Of a stretch of DNA of 64,000 bases, positions 1-12,056 are shown one piece after another; positions within the stretch are counted from its first letter, which is position 1; each line of letters opens with the position of its first letter. The position numbers and the translations under genes are program-made. Where the stretch lies: contig JAOTOM010004800.1 in NCBI GenBank assembly GCA_034440615.1, positions 215,001 to 279,000 on the forward strand, in the 5' to 3' direction. The notes beneath the pieces are model-generated. The model ran no database searches. It saw only the letters and a program-made list of their open reading frames with translations, and had not been told where the DNA came from. Source of the stretch: Ashinkailepas kermadecensis. Lineage: Eukaryota; Arthropoda; Thecostraca; Neolepadidae.

Positions 1-540
1 GCGTCCGTGGTGGACGCTCTCCTTGTCCTTGCCTTCGAGTCCCTGTGACCTTGTCATTCTGTCCTTACTTCATACTTATAGTTCCTTTGCATAGCCCTTC
101 CTATTCCACATATCCTTTGGGAATTACCATCCGTAAATCCTATCCCAGACCCCATTTGCCAGTCTTTCTACACCTGGTTCCCACGTTTTATCAATGCCTC
201 CCCCGGCGTCAATGGTGGCGTCTTTCTTCACTGAAGTGAAGCCATGGATCATGTACGCCTGGATTGGAAGCCAACAGCTGTTTGCGTATCAGCCCACCTA
301 GCGGAGGGTAAGTAAAAACACGGAATCGCGGCAGGTTTTAGGCCGTGCGCCTATGGGAGTTCAGGGTACGCATTTCGTATTGTAAGTTTTTTCCAATTGA
401 TTCAGCCTCCCCAGGAGAATTGCATCTGCCTTTTATGATACAGAATTGATCCAGAAACCTTACCATTCTTTCCTTATTGACTTATTTCGCTCCGTTCCGA
501 AGTCGTCGTGGCGCGAAGTGAATGCATGCATCTGTGAGAG
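1..540. other. Unassigned sequence
   Basis: No gene, RNA or repeat structure is recognised here. A 64-codon open frame near the start has no recognisable domain and ordinary low complexity. Confidence 0.3.
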
Positions 541-541
541 G

Positions 542-543
<2 letters not shown>

Positions 544-586
<43 letters not shown>
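544..586. repeat. (AT)n microsatellite
   Basis: An uninterrupted AT dinucleotide tract that directly precedes the cluster of short hammerhead-like repeats. Confidence 0.95.
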
Positions 587-591
<5 letters not shown>

Positions 592-622
592 CCAACCATT
601 ACAGTACATGACGAATGATAAA

Positions 623-1012
623 TAATGTGGTGAAAACAAAGTTATAGCAAAATTAATATATTCAACAGATGTTTTGATGTTAAAGCATCTTCGTTCGTGT
701 ATAAAATAAATACTAATTCCCTTATTTAATTAGACACAGATGAAGATGCGTTGGCATCGAAACGTCTGTCGAATAAATTATTTGTGCTATAACTTTGTTT
801 TCACATCACATTATATATATATATAAGATGCTTTGACATCAAAACATCTGTGAAAGAAATTATTTTTGCTATAACTTTGTTTTCACTTCACATTATATAT
901 ATATATATATAACGTGAGTTGAAAACAAAGTTATAGCAAAGCTAATTTATTCAACAGACATTTAGATGTCAAGGCATATTTATCTGTGTCTCATTAAAGA
1001 AGGGAATTATAT
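623..1012. repeat. Cluster of four short repeats with hammerhead-like core (family A)
   Basis: Four copies of one repeat of about 95 bp lie in alternating orientation: about 623-720 on minus, 715-815 on plus, 826-895 on plus and 915-1012 on minus. All share the tail GCTATAACTTTGTTTTCA. The best copy (735-768, plus) reads GATGA, then a 5-bp stem GATGC/GCATC closed by a 4-base loop, then GAAACGTC. This is the layout of stem II and the conserved GAAA of a type I hammerhead, although the first core residues are CAGATGA rather than CUGAUGA. Short (AT)n tracts separate the copies. Penelope-like elements are known to carry such ribozymes in their terminal repeats, but no PLE coding sequence is seen beside this cluster, so the assignment is inference. 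Confidence 0.6.
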
Positions 1013-1039
1013 ATATATACATAATGTGTTGGCAGTGCA

Positions 1040-1275
1040 CACTGAATCATATGGCTCATGAGTCTGATACCACTGAGTCGGATCTGAATCGATTCAAATT
1101 TCTGTCAGTCCGTTTGAGTCGCGAGTCGAATCATGCTTTGTGAGCTCTGAGTCTGAATTGAGTTGAATCAAATAATTTTGACCTGCTCTGAATCATGAGT
1201 CGAATCATATCTCAAGATCTATGAGTCACATGTGAGTCGACTAAAAAAATTGAGTCGAGCACAAGTCTGGCTAGC
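1040..1275. repeat. Degenerate GAGTC-rich repeat
   Basis: Irregular reiterations of GAGTCGAATCATG and related words (GAGTCTGA, GAGTTGAATCA, GAGTCGAC) fill this stretch. The spacing is uneven, so it behaves as an old simple repeat. Confidence 0.55.
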
Positions 1276-1940
1276 ACGCAATAAGATGCGAAAAAAAACT
1301 TGGAGTAAGAACATTGAAACCAGAACATCTAGTCAATATTACGCCGGGTAGGCGAGGACACCTTTATCGGCGCCTATCCTTCAGCACAAATAGCAGACAA
1401 GCAGCACAATAGCACAAGAGCAGCATCATTGGCGAGATAATTCCACTCGTACCTTTTTGGCCCACTCCATGCCAAATTATGGGTTATTTTCAAGTCGCGT
1501 AGACAAATCGCCCCGCTACACACCCTGCCACGGACCCCACACTGTTGGTTGGTTCCCAATGCAAAAAAAAACTGTCGCATCCCGATTGCCGGCTTGAGCG
1601 AACAGACCCTCCGAAGTGAGGTGTTGGGCCTGCCGGGCTGGTGCTGGCACCATTTGTGTGTTCCGCCATATTATGGTTGTGGTAGCCGGCGATTACCGCC
1701 TGGTTACTGACAGCCCGCGACAAGGGCACCTGTCAGTCACCAAGGTTACCCCAATAATTCGTATTATTTGCATTATTCAGGGCGTAATTACCGGGCCGCT
1801 CGTTACCCGACAGGACATCGACAAACTCTTTCCGCGGGGGTAAATTATTAAGTTAGCTGAATCGGTAATGCGTCCGTAATAACGCCGCGTGTCAGCAATG
1901 GCTTCAGCTGGCCGGCGTGAATGCGAACAAACCAGTCACC
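1276..1940. other. Unassigned sequence
   Basis: Short open frames occur on both strands but none shows a domain, splice context or repeat. Nothing further can be supported. Confidence 0.3.
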
Positions 1941-2312
1941 CGAGACTGCCGGCTCAGGCAAGGGAAGCGAACAAATCAGACACCCGAGACTGCCGACTCA
2001 GGCAAGGGAAGCGAACAAGCCAGACACCCGAGACTGCCGACTCAGGCAAGGGAAGCGAACAAACCAGACACCCGAGACTGCCGACTCAGGCAAGGGAAGC
2101 GAACAAACTAGACACCCGAGACTGCCGACTCAGGCAAGGGAAGCGAACAAACCAGACACCCGAGACTGCCGACTCAGGCAAGGGAAGCGAACAAATCCGA
2201 CACCCGAGACTCTGCCGACTCAGGCAAGGGAAGCGAACAAACCAGACACCCGAGACTGCCGGCTCAGGCAAGGGAAGCGAACAAACCAGACACCCGAGAC
2301 TGTCGGCTAGGC
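1941..2312. repeat. 44-bp minisatellite, about 8.4 copies
   Basis: A tandem array with a 44-bp unit containing CGAGACTGCC, CAGGCAAGGGAAGCG and AACAAACCAGACACC. Unit starts fall at 1941, 1985, 2029, 2073, 2117, 2161, 2205, 2251 and 2295; the seventh copy has a 2-base insertion. Because 44 is not a multiple of three, each open frame repeats every 44 codons. This explains the overlapping 129- and 159-codon frames here, which I do not regard as genes. Confidence 0.95.
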
Positions 2313-5305
2313 AAGAGAGGGGTGACGCTCAGAGTCATGAACTCTTCGTGGAGATCCCTGGGCGATAATCCCCTTCCACTATAGCGTGACAATAGCAGCG
2401 CTTCTGCCAGAGGCCATCCGCGGCCCGGATGCCAGCCGTGTTGGCTGCATGCATCACGTGCTCGTGACGTCACCTGTCACGGATGACACGTTTTGTCGCT
2501 AGTGACGAGGAAGTGCGGCGAGCACCCGAGTGATTCACGGCGCCACCGTCATGGCCGCGCCGCAGCACGTCGCGCGGCCAAATGCGGGCATATGAAGGAC
2601 ATCTAAAAGTGTTGGAGCCCGAAGAGTTTTGAGAGACTGCATAATCGCCGACAGCTCGGACACTTTGTCATTGCTTGCCTCGTTATAAGAGTCGTGGTGA
2701 TCACATAAGACAGGAAAGAGTGTGATTATGTACGCTCACATGGCCATTTCAGGAAATTATGAGAGCTGAACGGACATGCGTAATGACAGTGGAGCGAAAT
2801 CAGGACTTAGATCGATAATAGTTTCAGCATATTAAGTTGATGCATGCCGACGGGGTTGATGAGTACCTCATTGGGCTATCCTTTTTTTCAGTACGGAATT
2901 CGCCTCACATTAGATGGACAAGACATGATGACCTGGTTCTCCATATCCTATTTCCCCAGCTTGACCTGGCACGCTTGACATTTTTGGGCATAACACTTCT
3001 ATAAACTCAGCCATCCAGACAACACTCGAAGCTCACCGAAATCAGCCAAACCTTTTGATTTCATATTTGTTTTGATGTTGTCTGTGACATAACTAGCCAT
3101 ATTACGGTAAAAATAGATAATCAAGGTCGACTTATCTTCCGTTTGACGCATCGGAATCCGTTGGAATTTCTCTGAGGCATTAAGTCTCACTTTTCCCCAT
3201 CCCTTCGAACAAATGACACGTAGATTACGAAGCTAATTCGGGGCTACTTCCCATTTCAACGAAATGTAGTGGCATATAAAAATTCCACCCTAGTGGCCAT
3301 GGAGGTGATAGGCAGGTAGGTAGCTCTTGACGTCAATGCAAATAAGACGTAATATGTCATGCACAAACAATATATATGTTTTGCAACGCTGTCAATCTGT
3401 CAAATAGCATGTTATACTATTTTGTAGCTATGACTTTTCAGTACATTTGGAATCATTTCTAGGCTCCCAAGTTCGTTTACAGTTGAATATTTTCTGAAAG
3501 GAGCAAGCACATTGCACTTGGTAGAAGACATGTTCACTTTTGAACTTCCGACCAACCGTCTGGGTGTGCGCTTTCGCTGCCAAACCAGTGACAGTGCCGA
3601 AGGATCGGCAACGTAAGCGCTGTTTACGCATGCGCTGAATCAGTACCATGTTCTATAGACATTTTGTCATGCAAATGACTTGAAATATACCACAAATATA
3701 TAGATAATTGGATGAAATGGTATTCACTTTTAGCCTGATACGCGAGTTTCCGCTAAAAAATGAATGCAAACCTTGCAACTTGTATTCCTCTCTGACTAGA
3801 AAAACATCCAGACTGATTGATTTTTCTGGCCAGTGAGGCAAACAAACTGCAACAAGTTTTATAATACCTTCGTTCATTTTTATGGGAGAATGGTGAGTGA
3901 GGCTGGAATAAACATTTTTTTACCAGGTATTTATATATTGGTGATATATTTGAAGTCAGTTTCACCACCAAGAATGTCTGATAAGCTCCGCTGCTTCCAC
4001 GCATGGAAAAACAACCTTCACGTTGCCAATCCTGGATTGTCTGTTTCCAGGAGCGTAATTTCGAATACCGTTGGTATGGAGAACTCCATACCGAAAAAAA
4101 TATGCTGGGATGGAATTCCATACCAATGTTGGAGCACCACGCAGTTGAGATTTTTGCGAGCATTTATGTGGGATACATTTTGTGAAGTTGACAAAACATA
4201 ATGTTCAAGAACTAGGTAGGTATTATGCATGCTTTTCAATTCGAATAAGCATTGCATTACACTGGTTAAGCCAGAAAGCACCAGCTCCCAAATAAGTTCC
4301 TTAGAGGTGCCGTTGGAGTACAGATGATACAACAAAGCAAGTATACCTGTCTCTGTTGCGCCAGATATAAGCTAAGAATATGCACAAATGCCGCATGATG
4401 CATCAATTGTGCCAATCATCCGTCTAATAACCGCGATAATTTGTATCTTTTTCTCATACAACCTTAGTTTAGCTTTGCATGCACATACAAATTGAAATAC
4501 TACCCTAATTGCATAACCCATTACTTCACGCGTGACTGATGACTCAACTGCGTCCCGGAGCTGCGATATTGGCTCTTGCGGCGCGTATCCGCCGCCGGCT
4601 TGTGGATTTCGTTACGATAAAGGCAAAGCCACATATGAGTACCAAATGAGATGATGGTGAAATACAAGAACACCAATATGCAACAGCGGTTGTTTCATGT
4701 TTAGCGCAACGTTAAATTATCTAATGGCTAGAAAGACGCATATAGTCTAAATTGAAGTGCAGTACCTGTCTGCTTTTGTTTCAGAAAGTCAGAAATGACC
4801 CTCCTCTCCTCAATCAGCACGTTAAAAAACACGTCCATGAACTACAACTGGTAAGAGGTGGAGCGTACTATACTTTTGGTGAGGCCCTGGCCCCACCATC
4901 CTCAAGCTAGATCCCAACAACTTCATTTAGCCTAAAATATTCCTGAATAAAGAAGAAAGAAGTGAAATGCACCCATTGAAGAACAGTTTGCATTTGTGCA
5001 AGACAGTGATTATGGTTGCAGGGAGTGGGTCAGTACTCACTTACATCACTGTATGTAGCAATTGCGTTGACGACAAGAAGCAAAGGAAGCATTTTAAATG
5101 CTGATTTCCACAGACATGAAGCTAGGACAATAACAAACATAGCCCAGAGACTTACGAAAGGTTCGATATTTGATGTCACCAATGAGGTTTCAACACATGT
5201 AACGTCACCATGGGTGTTTCAACACATATCTGCTACCTTAAGTATTGACGAGCATCGTAGCATGCTTTATTACCATTATAAACGGCGTTAAAACTTCATC
5301 AGTCG
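2313..5305. other. Unassigned sequence
   Basis: About 3 kb of AT-leaning sequence without a recognised gene. Open frames up to 136 codons (3753-4163 minus, 3833-4201 plus) overlap antisense to each other and show no family signature. A small pair of hairpins lies at 4073-4128. Confidence 0.3.
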
Positions 5306-5346
5306 TGCCATTCGATTGACATCAAGTTGATGTCAATCGAATGGCA
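5306..5346. repeat. Perfect 41-bp palindrome
   Basis: Bases 5306-5325 (starting TGCCATTCGATTGACATC) are the exact reverse complement of 5327-5346, with a single G between them. A perfect 20-bp stem with a 1-base centre can extrude as a cruciform or fold in RNA. No gene flanks it closely. Confidence 0.9.
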
Positions 5347-7090
5347 TGCTTATTTATGTCGCAACTCAACCTAGTTAGCTTGCAGTTTGCCTGGCCCGGT
5401 TCCCCTAGATGGAACTGGCTTAACCCGATGGACAGATTGGCATCGGGTTAGGCCAGCTTATTCTCTCATCACTATGACCGTTATGACAATTTCGTCAGCG
5501 TCTGACAGTCAGCCTGCGAGTTTGTCTGACCGCGACAGCAGCAGCAACATTGTGTTAACATTCCGCAGCAGTTCTTTCCATTCGCGTGCTGAATCAACGT
5601 GTTTTCTGGTATCGATACTGGGTGGACTACCGGTGCATAACATGACAATAATATTAGGTGAAATATTGCTGTTGCAGCACCAAGATGTACTTTCAATTGC
5701 CATCATAGTTTGTTTTCCCGGCGTCAAATATTCCATTGAATGTGTTTAAAAAAAAGAAGGTAGCCAGATTACAGACAGGACAATCCTTTTGATGGTGTAG
5801 TTGACTTCTATCCAAGGGTGCTTTTTGTCAACTCGGGCCAGTTAGCTCGCAATCCGCCTCCCTGAGTTTCCCGTGCAGACATACGGACTTTTTGGTTTGG
5901 CTACCCTAGTTCACTCTATCAGTGTTCTAGCAGTTGGGCAATATTGTCATTGGCGTCGTTAGCATCAACCAATCAGGGTACGAACTTTTTTACCGCGACA
6001 AGTATTACAACAATTTCTGAACATGCAATGGCGTTGGTCGGCACAATGTAGATACATGCAGCCTTGGTCCATTTCATCCGTTGTGCCTTGTTCTAATTGG
6101 CTTGTACAATACAATTAGTCGATGCACTATTCACATACCCTGGACTGCAGAACACTCAAAATTACTTCACAAAAGTGGCCATGCATATTCTCTACCACAT
6201 TCGGTGCCACACTCAACCCCTTACTGTAATTTGTCCGCAATGCGCCGGTTTGTTTATGATGTCCGGGCAGCTGGCCATTCCGCCGGACTGATTCCTGTTC
6301 AGTCCAGTGCTGCATACCATCGTGTTTTCCAGTATCGATACCAGGTGGGCTAACGATAAACACGTGAACGTTTCCTCCAGACAACCGGTGCGGGGCATGC
6401 TGGCCTCCCTGTACCTCCCTGCCCAGCAGACCCTGTACCCGCTCAGGAGCGTACCAAGGCCTTGGTGAATATGCTGGTGATAGCGGGTGTGGCTCGATCT
6501 CGAAGGATTACAGCAGAATTATCTGCAATACATAGCACAGGAAGAAAAAACATCGGGCTTCGGTGGCATTATATATATATATATATAAATTTCCCCCACC
6601 CAAGATCAGGTGATCAGGTGATCAGGATGCTTGTTTGTGCCCCCTCCTCTTGCCCAACGACGGCAAGCACCCGGTGTTAGAACAATAAAACTGACAATAA
6701 AGAATGATGTAAGTAGTCATACCCAAAGGAGGCATGTGACTGGCCCTATATCCATCCCAACAAGAAGTTAAGGGCTAAATTATGATTTAAGTAGCTGGTT
6801 TGTGACCCGATGTTAGTGAGCACTCCTAATTTAGAATGCATTTTTACTTAGGCTCCTCCAATAATTCCATCCAGCTAAGCATAAGCTTGTTGCTGGGTAA
6901 CATTCTAATGTCATATGATACGACCTCAGGCTGCCTGGTGACTGAAAGCAGCACTGTTACCTAACATGACTTTTATGATGTGGCAAACACTTGGCGTGGA
7001 CCGGCAGCACTTCTTGCTGCTTTTGACGGAGAACAACCATATGACAGAGTTAGTATGCTGCCAAAGGGTTGCTAAATTGTGTTTCACTTC
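5347..7090. other. Unassigned sequence with a small dispersed repeat
   Basis: No gene is recognised. Two related stretches, about 5590-5650 and 6312-6370, share GTGTTTTC, GTATCGATAC and GGTGG-CTA in the same order and may be copies of an unnamed dispersed repeat. A short (AT)n tract lies at 6570-6587. Confidence 0.35.
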
Positions 7091-7095
7091 CCCCG

Positions 7096-7230
7096 TTAGA
7101 CCTGGTTTGACCCAGTGCAACTCGACCTAGCTTGGCCCGGGGAAACTGGACCTAGTTTGACACAGGGAAATTCGACCAAATCTGACCCATGACAACCTGA
7201 CCTAGTTTCACCCGGGATAACTCGACCAAG
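7096..7230. repeat. Degenerate tandem repeat, about 26 bp
   Basis: About five diverged copies of a unit resembling GACCTAGTTTGACCC followed by GGGAAACT. Copies differ at many positions, so the array is old. Confidence 0.6.
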
Positions 7231-7318
7231 AGAAAATGTTGCGAAGATACTTCGATATGCTTTGAATAATATAAGCTACAATGCCGACCGACTGTGAGTA
7301 CGCAGCAAGTCTGACGTG

Positions 7319-7382
7319 TCGGTGTCATAGCGCAGCACACCTGCTGGCTCGGTGTCATACCGCAGCACACCTGCTGGCTGAT
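7319..7382. repeat. 30-bp tandem duplication
   Basis: GGTGTCATAGCGCAGCACAC and the following CTGCTGGCTC occur twice in tandem with one base difference. Confidence 0.7.
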
Positions 7383-7926
7383 TTGCCAGCTGCCAGCGTG
7401 CCGTTGGCGTTCTGCTTAATTCCAGTAGCAGTGCCGGCCCGCTAATCTGCGCTCGGTTAATCTAGCACGACCCGCCCATCTCGGAGACGGATGGGCCTCG
7501 TAGTTTTTACTGGCGGCTGGCTCGCCGAGCACAAGGCCGCTGCCGACAGTCCGCCATGACTGTTGAAAATCACGGCGACAAGAACTCGGAAATTGCCAAA
7601 TCTGTGTCTGAAGTGTCCTACCAGTCCGACAAGTCAAAGCGGAGAAAAAGTGGCAGAGCAATCGTCGTAATGACTTAGCAGTGCCAAGTTTTAATTAGCT
7701 CAACAAGCAGTTCTCAAGGGCGGCAGTTACTGCTGTTGTGAGCATTCGCGCGATAATTTATCCGAGAGGTCTTCGACTCGATGGTGTGACCGGTTGTCAG
7801 GAGGGCTGTGGCGGAGCGCAGCCGATGGGAAGGTGGTGAACGTTCTCCCTGGTGGACGTTCAACTGACTTTGCAGAATTTCATAACCAGGGACCGTTGTC
7901 AGTCACCTATCTATCCCCAGACTACC

Positions 7927-7977
7927 CACAAAGGAGTCAGTTACTCACTAGCGGGGGATGGGACTGACTCCTTTGTG
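7927..7977. repeat. Inverted repeat, 15-bp perfect stem
   Basis: CACAAAGGAGTCAGT at 7927-7941 is the exact reverse complement of 7963-7977, with a 21-base loop. Flanking bases extend the pairing imperfectly. It could be a small foldback element. Confidence 0.75.
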
Positions 7978-8111
7978 GATGGTTTGGGGATTCCTTGCCG
8001 TAACCCGAAGTATCCCCCAAGCCTCTACATTAAGTGTGGAAGAGTGTTTGTAATTCTCTGGTGCAGTTTTCGGTGATAACTCAGCAGGATGTCTGTCGAA
8101 TCCAAGGGTTA

Positions 8112-8262
8112 TGTGACTTGTGGTGTTCCCTGTGTGTTCAGAGTCTGCATCGTGCCGTGATGTGCGCATGGTTTTGTGACTTGTGGTGTTCCCTGTGTGT
8201 TCAGAGTCTGCATCGTGCCGTGATGGTGTTCAGAGTCTGCATCGTGCCGTGATGTGCGCATG
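8112..8262. repeat. Tandem duplication of about 66 bp with a partial third copy
   Basis: The words TGTGACTTGTGGTGTTCCC and CAGAGTCTGCATCGTGCCG are repeated. Two full units are followed by a third copy of only the second half. Confidence 0.85.
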
Positions 8263-8279
8263 CGGAGATGCGTGCCTGA

Positions 8280-10130
8280 TGCGATGCATACGTGTTGGGA
8301 TGCATGCCTGATGATGATGATGAGCACAAATGCACCATGTGGTTGATTGACGATGACGCCTTAGCGTGCTATCTTGTACACTGAGACGGTCATCATCAAC
8401 GGAGCGAATACTGTCGATACGATTTACTGGCATTCCCTGAACTGTAAATTGCATCTAATCTGCGCTGCTACAGTTGCGTCCACTGCATAAGCCTGTCATG
8501 CAGGTACTCATGCTGGCACTGGGTTCTGCCAGTGCACTGGCTGGCTCGTATATTACCAAGTTGTTTGCTTGAAGCACGCACTGCGTCTGCTCTGCTTGAC
8601 AGTTAATTTCTGTCTGCTCCGTTTCCTGGCAGAAATCACACTATTTGCTTCCTGTTATTGCTAGTCTTTGCATGAGACAAGGACTCAGTCTGCAAGCACA
8701 CGCTTGGGTGATGCTCCCCTTTCCAAATTCTCAGAACATCAGCCACATTTCTTACCGTTATAACACGGCGCGCCCATGAAGGCCGCCCGACTTTGATCGA
8801 GCCTGTGGATTTCTATCAGGAATTGAGTGAAAATTGTTGCTTGAATCTTCCTCTTGTTAACTGTATGATGATTTCTATCGTTGTCCACTTAGCTTCATGC
8901 ACATTTAAATATTGCTAACCCCGTGGTAATATTTTTTTGTGGCAGTGACATCAGCATTGAACTAACCAAGTTCCCATATTATCACATATTTGAACTCGTT
9001 TTATATTCGCAACTGGAACAAATCAGCGAAAGTTATCGTTTCGGTCCATGTCTTGTTAATCTGATGCATATTTTTATCGGTGTTCGCTAGGTGCATTAAG
9101 AAATTGTCTATCGCATGGCGTAGTTGTGCCAATGGTACTTAACCGGCCAAATTGCAATTTTGAGCTATGTAATTTTGTGGAGGGAGGGGCGGATTCCGCC
9201 TCCACCACTCCACACTGAGATCTCGGAATCTATTGGGCCAACTTCAACACTGGATAGCTCAGACGAATTATATTGGTGTAACACCTTTAGAATGTTAAAA
9301 TGTCGCAATGTTCCCAGTGGCGAAGTCGGGAGGCAACCAATGGGGGGGGATAATTCATCAAAACCATTTGGGATTGCTTGTATTTTATGTCTGTAACATT
9401 GTGCATAGATGGGCATAACTAATTCTCAATGATCCAAAACATCATTGATGTCCATGCATGCAAGTGCATGACAGGAAATGGCGAAGGAGCCGTAGGATGG
9501 GCGAGTGTCACTTATTCCTTGTGGCTCGTACTTACTCGCTGTCAATACAGGTGCCTATTATGTTGTATTTCTTACATAACATCCATACTTGCCGTGAGGT
9601 TTTTGATCAGGATCGTCGACGGAAATGATACTAAAGAGGAAACCGAGAACCCTGAGTGGGGAGACTACTAAAATTGTTGGTCATTGGAAAAAACCTCCTT
9701 GATCCGCCCCTGCGGGCCATTTATTATAATAATTTGTCCTGCATGCACTTCTCCCTCCCATTCATTCGCCATTGTCAAAGTGTCACCCTCGCCGCGCCTT
9801 TGCTTGTCGTGGATTGGATGGGGTATGTCCTGAATATCTATCGTCACCTTCTAGATTCCCCATTGGGAAGGGCTTCTGGCCCCGACAGTGCTTGTGATGC
9901 ATTATTGTCATTTGTTCCGAATTCACCTCACCCTCCCAACTCCCTGATGGCAATGTAAATAGAACCGGCTTTGAGAAACCGGTCACAAGTGGCTCCTTTT
10001 CTCCCCCGGATCCGCCCGGACGTGATTAGGCTGAACATGAACATTTGCCGAGGTAGTAAACAAGCTAGTATTAGCAATTTAATTTATATCATAGTCTCCT
10101 GAAGAGCAACACAGACAGGGGCGTTTATCT
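8280..10130. other. Unassigned sequence with possible MITE ends
   Basis: No gene is recognised. CAGTGGCG near 9316 and the reverse complement of CAGGGGCGGATCAAGG near 9697-9712 resemble hAT-type termini and might bound a non-autonomous element of about 400 bp. I found no matching 8-bp target duplication. Confidence 0.3.
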
Positions 10131-10260
10131 CTGAAAATCATTGGGGCACACTACATGAAGGCGATGGGCCGGTCCAGATGGATTTGGGGCACTCCACAGG
10201 GTCCTATGATATTTTTTTTTTTGTGGGGGGGCAATGCCAACTGCACCAGTTGTAGGGCAG
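10130..10260. repeat. Dispersed GC-rich repeat, copy 1
   Basis: Shares the order of words GGCGATGGGC, CCAGATGGATT, GGGGCAC and CAGGGTCC with the copies near 21430 and 26460. All have a homopolymer-prone G/T-rich middle. The family is unnamed here. Confidence 0.5.
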
Positions 10261-11023
10261 GCAAGCTGATCACAGAATATAGATGGTCGAGAATGCTGGT
10301 TAAAGAATCCAGAATATTAAGTTTTGAATTGTGAATATAGTAGAAGAATGATGAACATCTTGCACGTAGTGTGCATTGTGTGATATATTAGTGAAACATG
10401 AGTGAGCCAAACCTTGTTCATGGCTGTAATTTTGTTGTCTTCTATGGATTAGAAAGGTAAGTTTTGAAGCTGTGCATATTAAGATGCCTTCTCTTGGAGC
10501 CATGTTGTCAATTACGGAGCCAGACAATTGAAAAACCACCGGTGTTTGAAGGACTTGTTTTTCCTAGTGTTGTCGTTGAGCATTTAACAAACAAATTAGG
10601 GCACATTGCTCATAGAACCATGAAGAAATAGCAATGAAATTGGTATGCCATCTTCATACACTGTGCTACAATGCTAATTGTTTGGCATCTGTTCGCCATT
10701 TTAGCATGGTTCTAGCCATATTTTACTGCTCGATATCTGATGAAACCAACTCACACACTTTTTTTTTGGCTGTATTGCCATTGCATAAAATAGTACTTTT
10801 GAAAGCTGCACGTCGGATGTGTTTGATCTGTCAACTAAATCATAGATAGTCTGCGGTCTTCAGCAACTAACATGTCAGAAATCTTTGGAAGCATTTAAGG
10901 ATTTCTCATCACATTGTTCAATTCACATGACAAAATGGCTGGCGGCAATGTTGAAATGGGCGTCACGAGCTGCATGGTGATTATTCCCATTAGGCTGTTT
11001 TGTGTACAAAGTTTCAGTTAATT

Positions 11024-11202
<179 letters not shown>

Positions 11203-11381
11203 GGAACTGAAAGACCGATGGAAAAATCGGAATATATCCCAAAGACCAGCCAAAAAGCCCGCCGGTCCTGGCTGGGCTCTCTGATCAGGTTTTCGGTTAT
11301 TGCATTTGCCACCTCTAGAGTGTGGACGTTTGTGTCCCTGGTGAAGAATGCCTGGCACGGCTCTAACTAAGGCGGCGGTCA

Positions 11382-12056
11382 GTGCAGTGTCTGGGAGTGG
11401 AGCTCGTGCAGGACGGCAGCGGTGTGTGTCTGCGCGTGAGTGGGCCGTTGACGGCAGTGCAGTGTCTGGGAGTGGAGCTCGTGCAGGACGGCAGCGGTGT
11501 ATGTCTGCGCGTGAGTGGGCCGTTGGCGGCAGTGCAGTGTCCGGGAGTGGAGCTCGTGCAGGACGGCAGCGGTGTGTGTCTGCGCGTGAGTGGGCCGTTG
11601 GCGGCAGTGCAGTGTCCGGGAGTGGAGCTCGTGCAGGACGGCAGCGGTGTGTGTCTGCGCGTGAGTGGGCCGTTGGCGGCAGTGCAGTGTCCGGGAGTGG
11701 AGCTCGTGCAGGACGGCAGCGGTGTGTGTCTGCGCGTGAGTGGGCCGTTGGCGGCAGTGCAGTGTCCGGGAGTGGAGCTCGTGCAGGACGGCAGCGGTGT
11801 ATGTCTGCGCGTGAGTGGGCCGTTGACGGCAGTGCAGTGTCCGGGAGTGGAGCTCGTGCAGGACGGCAGCGGTGTGTGTCTGCGCGTGAGTGGGCCGTTG
11901 GCGGCAGTGCAGTGTCCGGGAGTGGAGCTCGTGCAGGACGGCAGCGGTGTATGTCTGCGCGTGAGTGGGCCGTTGACGGCAGTGCAGTGTCCGGGAGTGA
12001 AGCTCGTGCAGGACGGCAGCGGCGTGTGTCTGCGCGTGAGTGGGCCGTTGGCCGCG
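11382..12056. repeat. 75-bp minisatellite, 9 copies
   Basis: Nine head-to-tail 75-bp units start at 11382, 11457, 11532, 11607, 11682, 11757, 11832, 11907 and 11982. Each contains AGCTCGTGCAGGACGGCAGC and GTGAGTGGGCCGTTG. The period is divisible by three, so several frames on both strands stay open (294 and 307 codons plus, 383 codons minus) as 25-residue repeats. Units 6 and 8 share the same variant pair (GTGTATG and TTGACGG), which points to spread of variants by unequal exchange. Open frames exist on both strands with the same regularity, so I read this as a satellite and not as a protein gene. Confidence 0.95.

Noticed and set aside
1941..2312. Possible CRISPR array
   Set aside because: Units are contiguous repeats without unique spacers, and the surroundings are eukaryotic.
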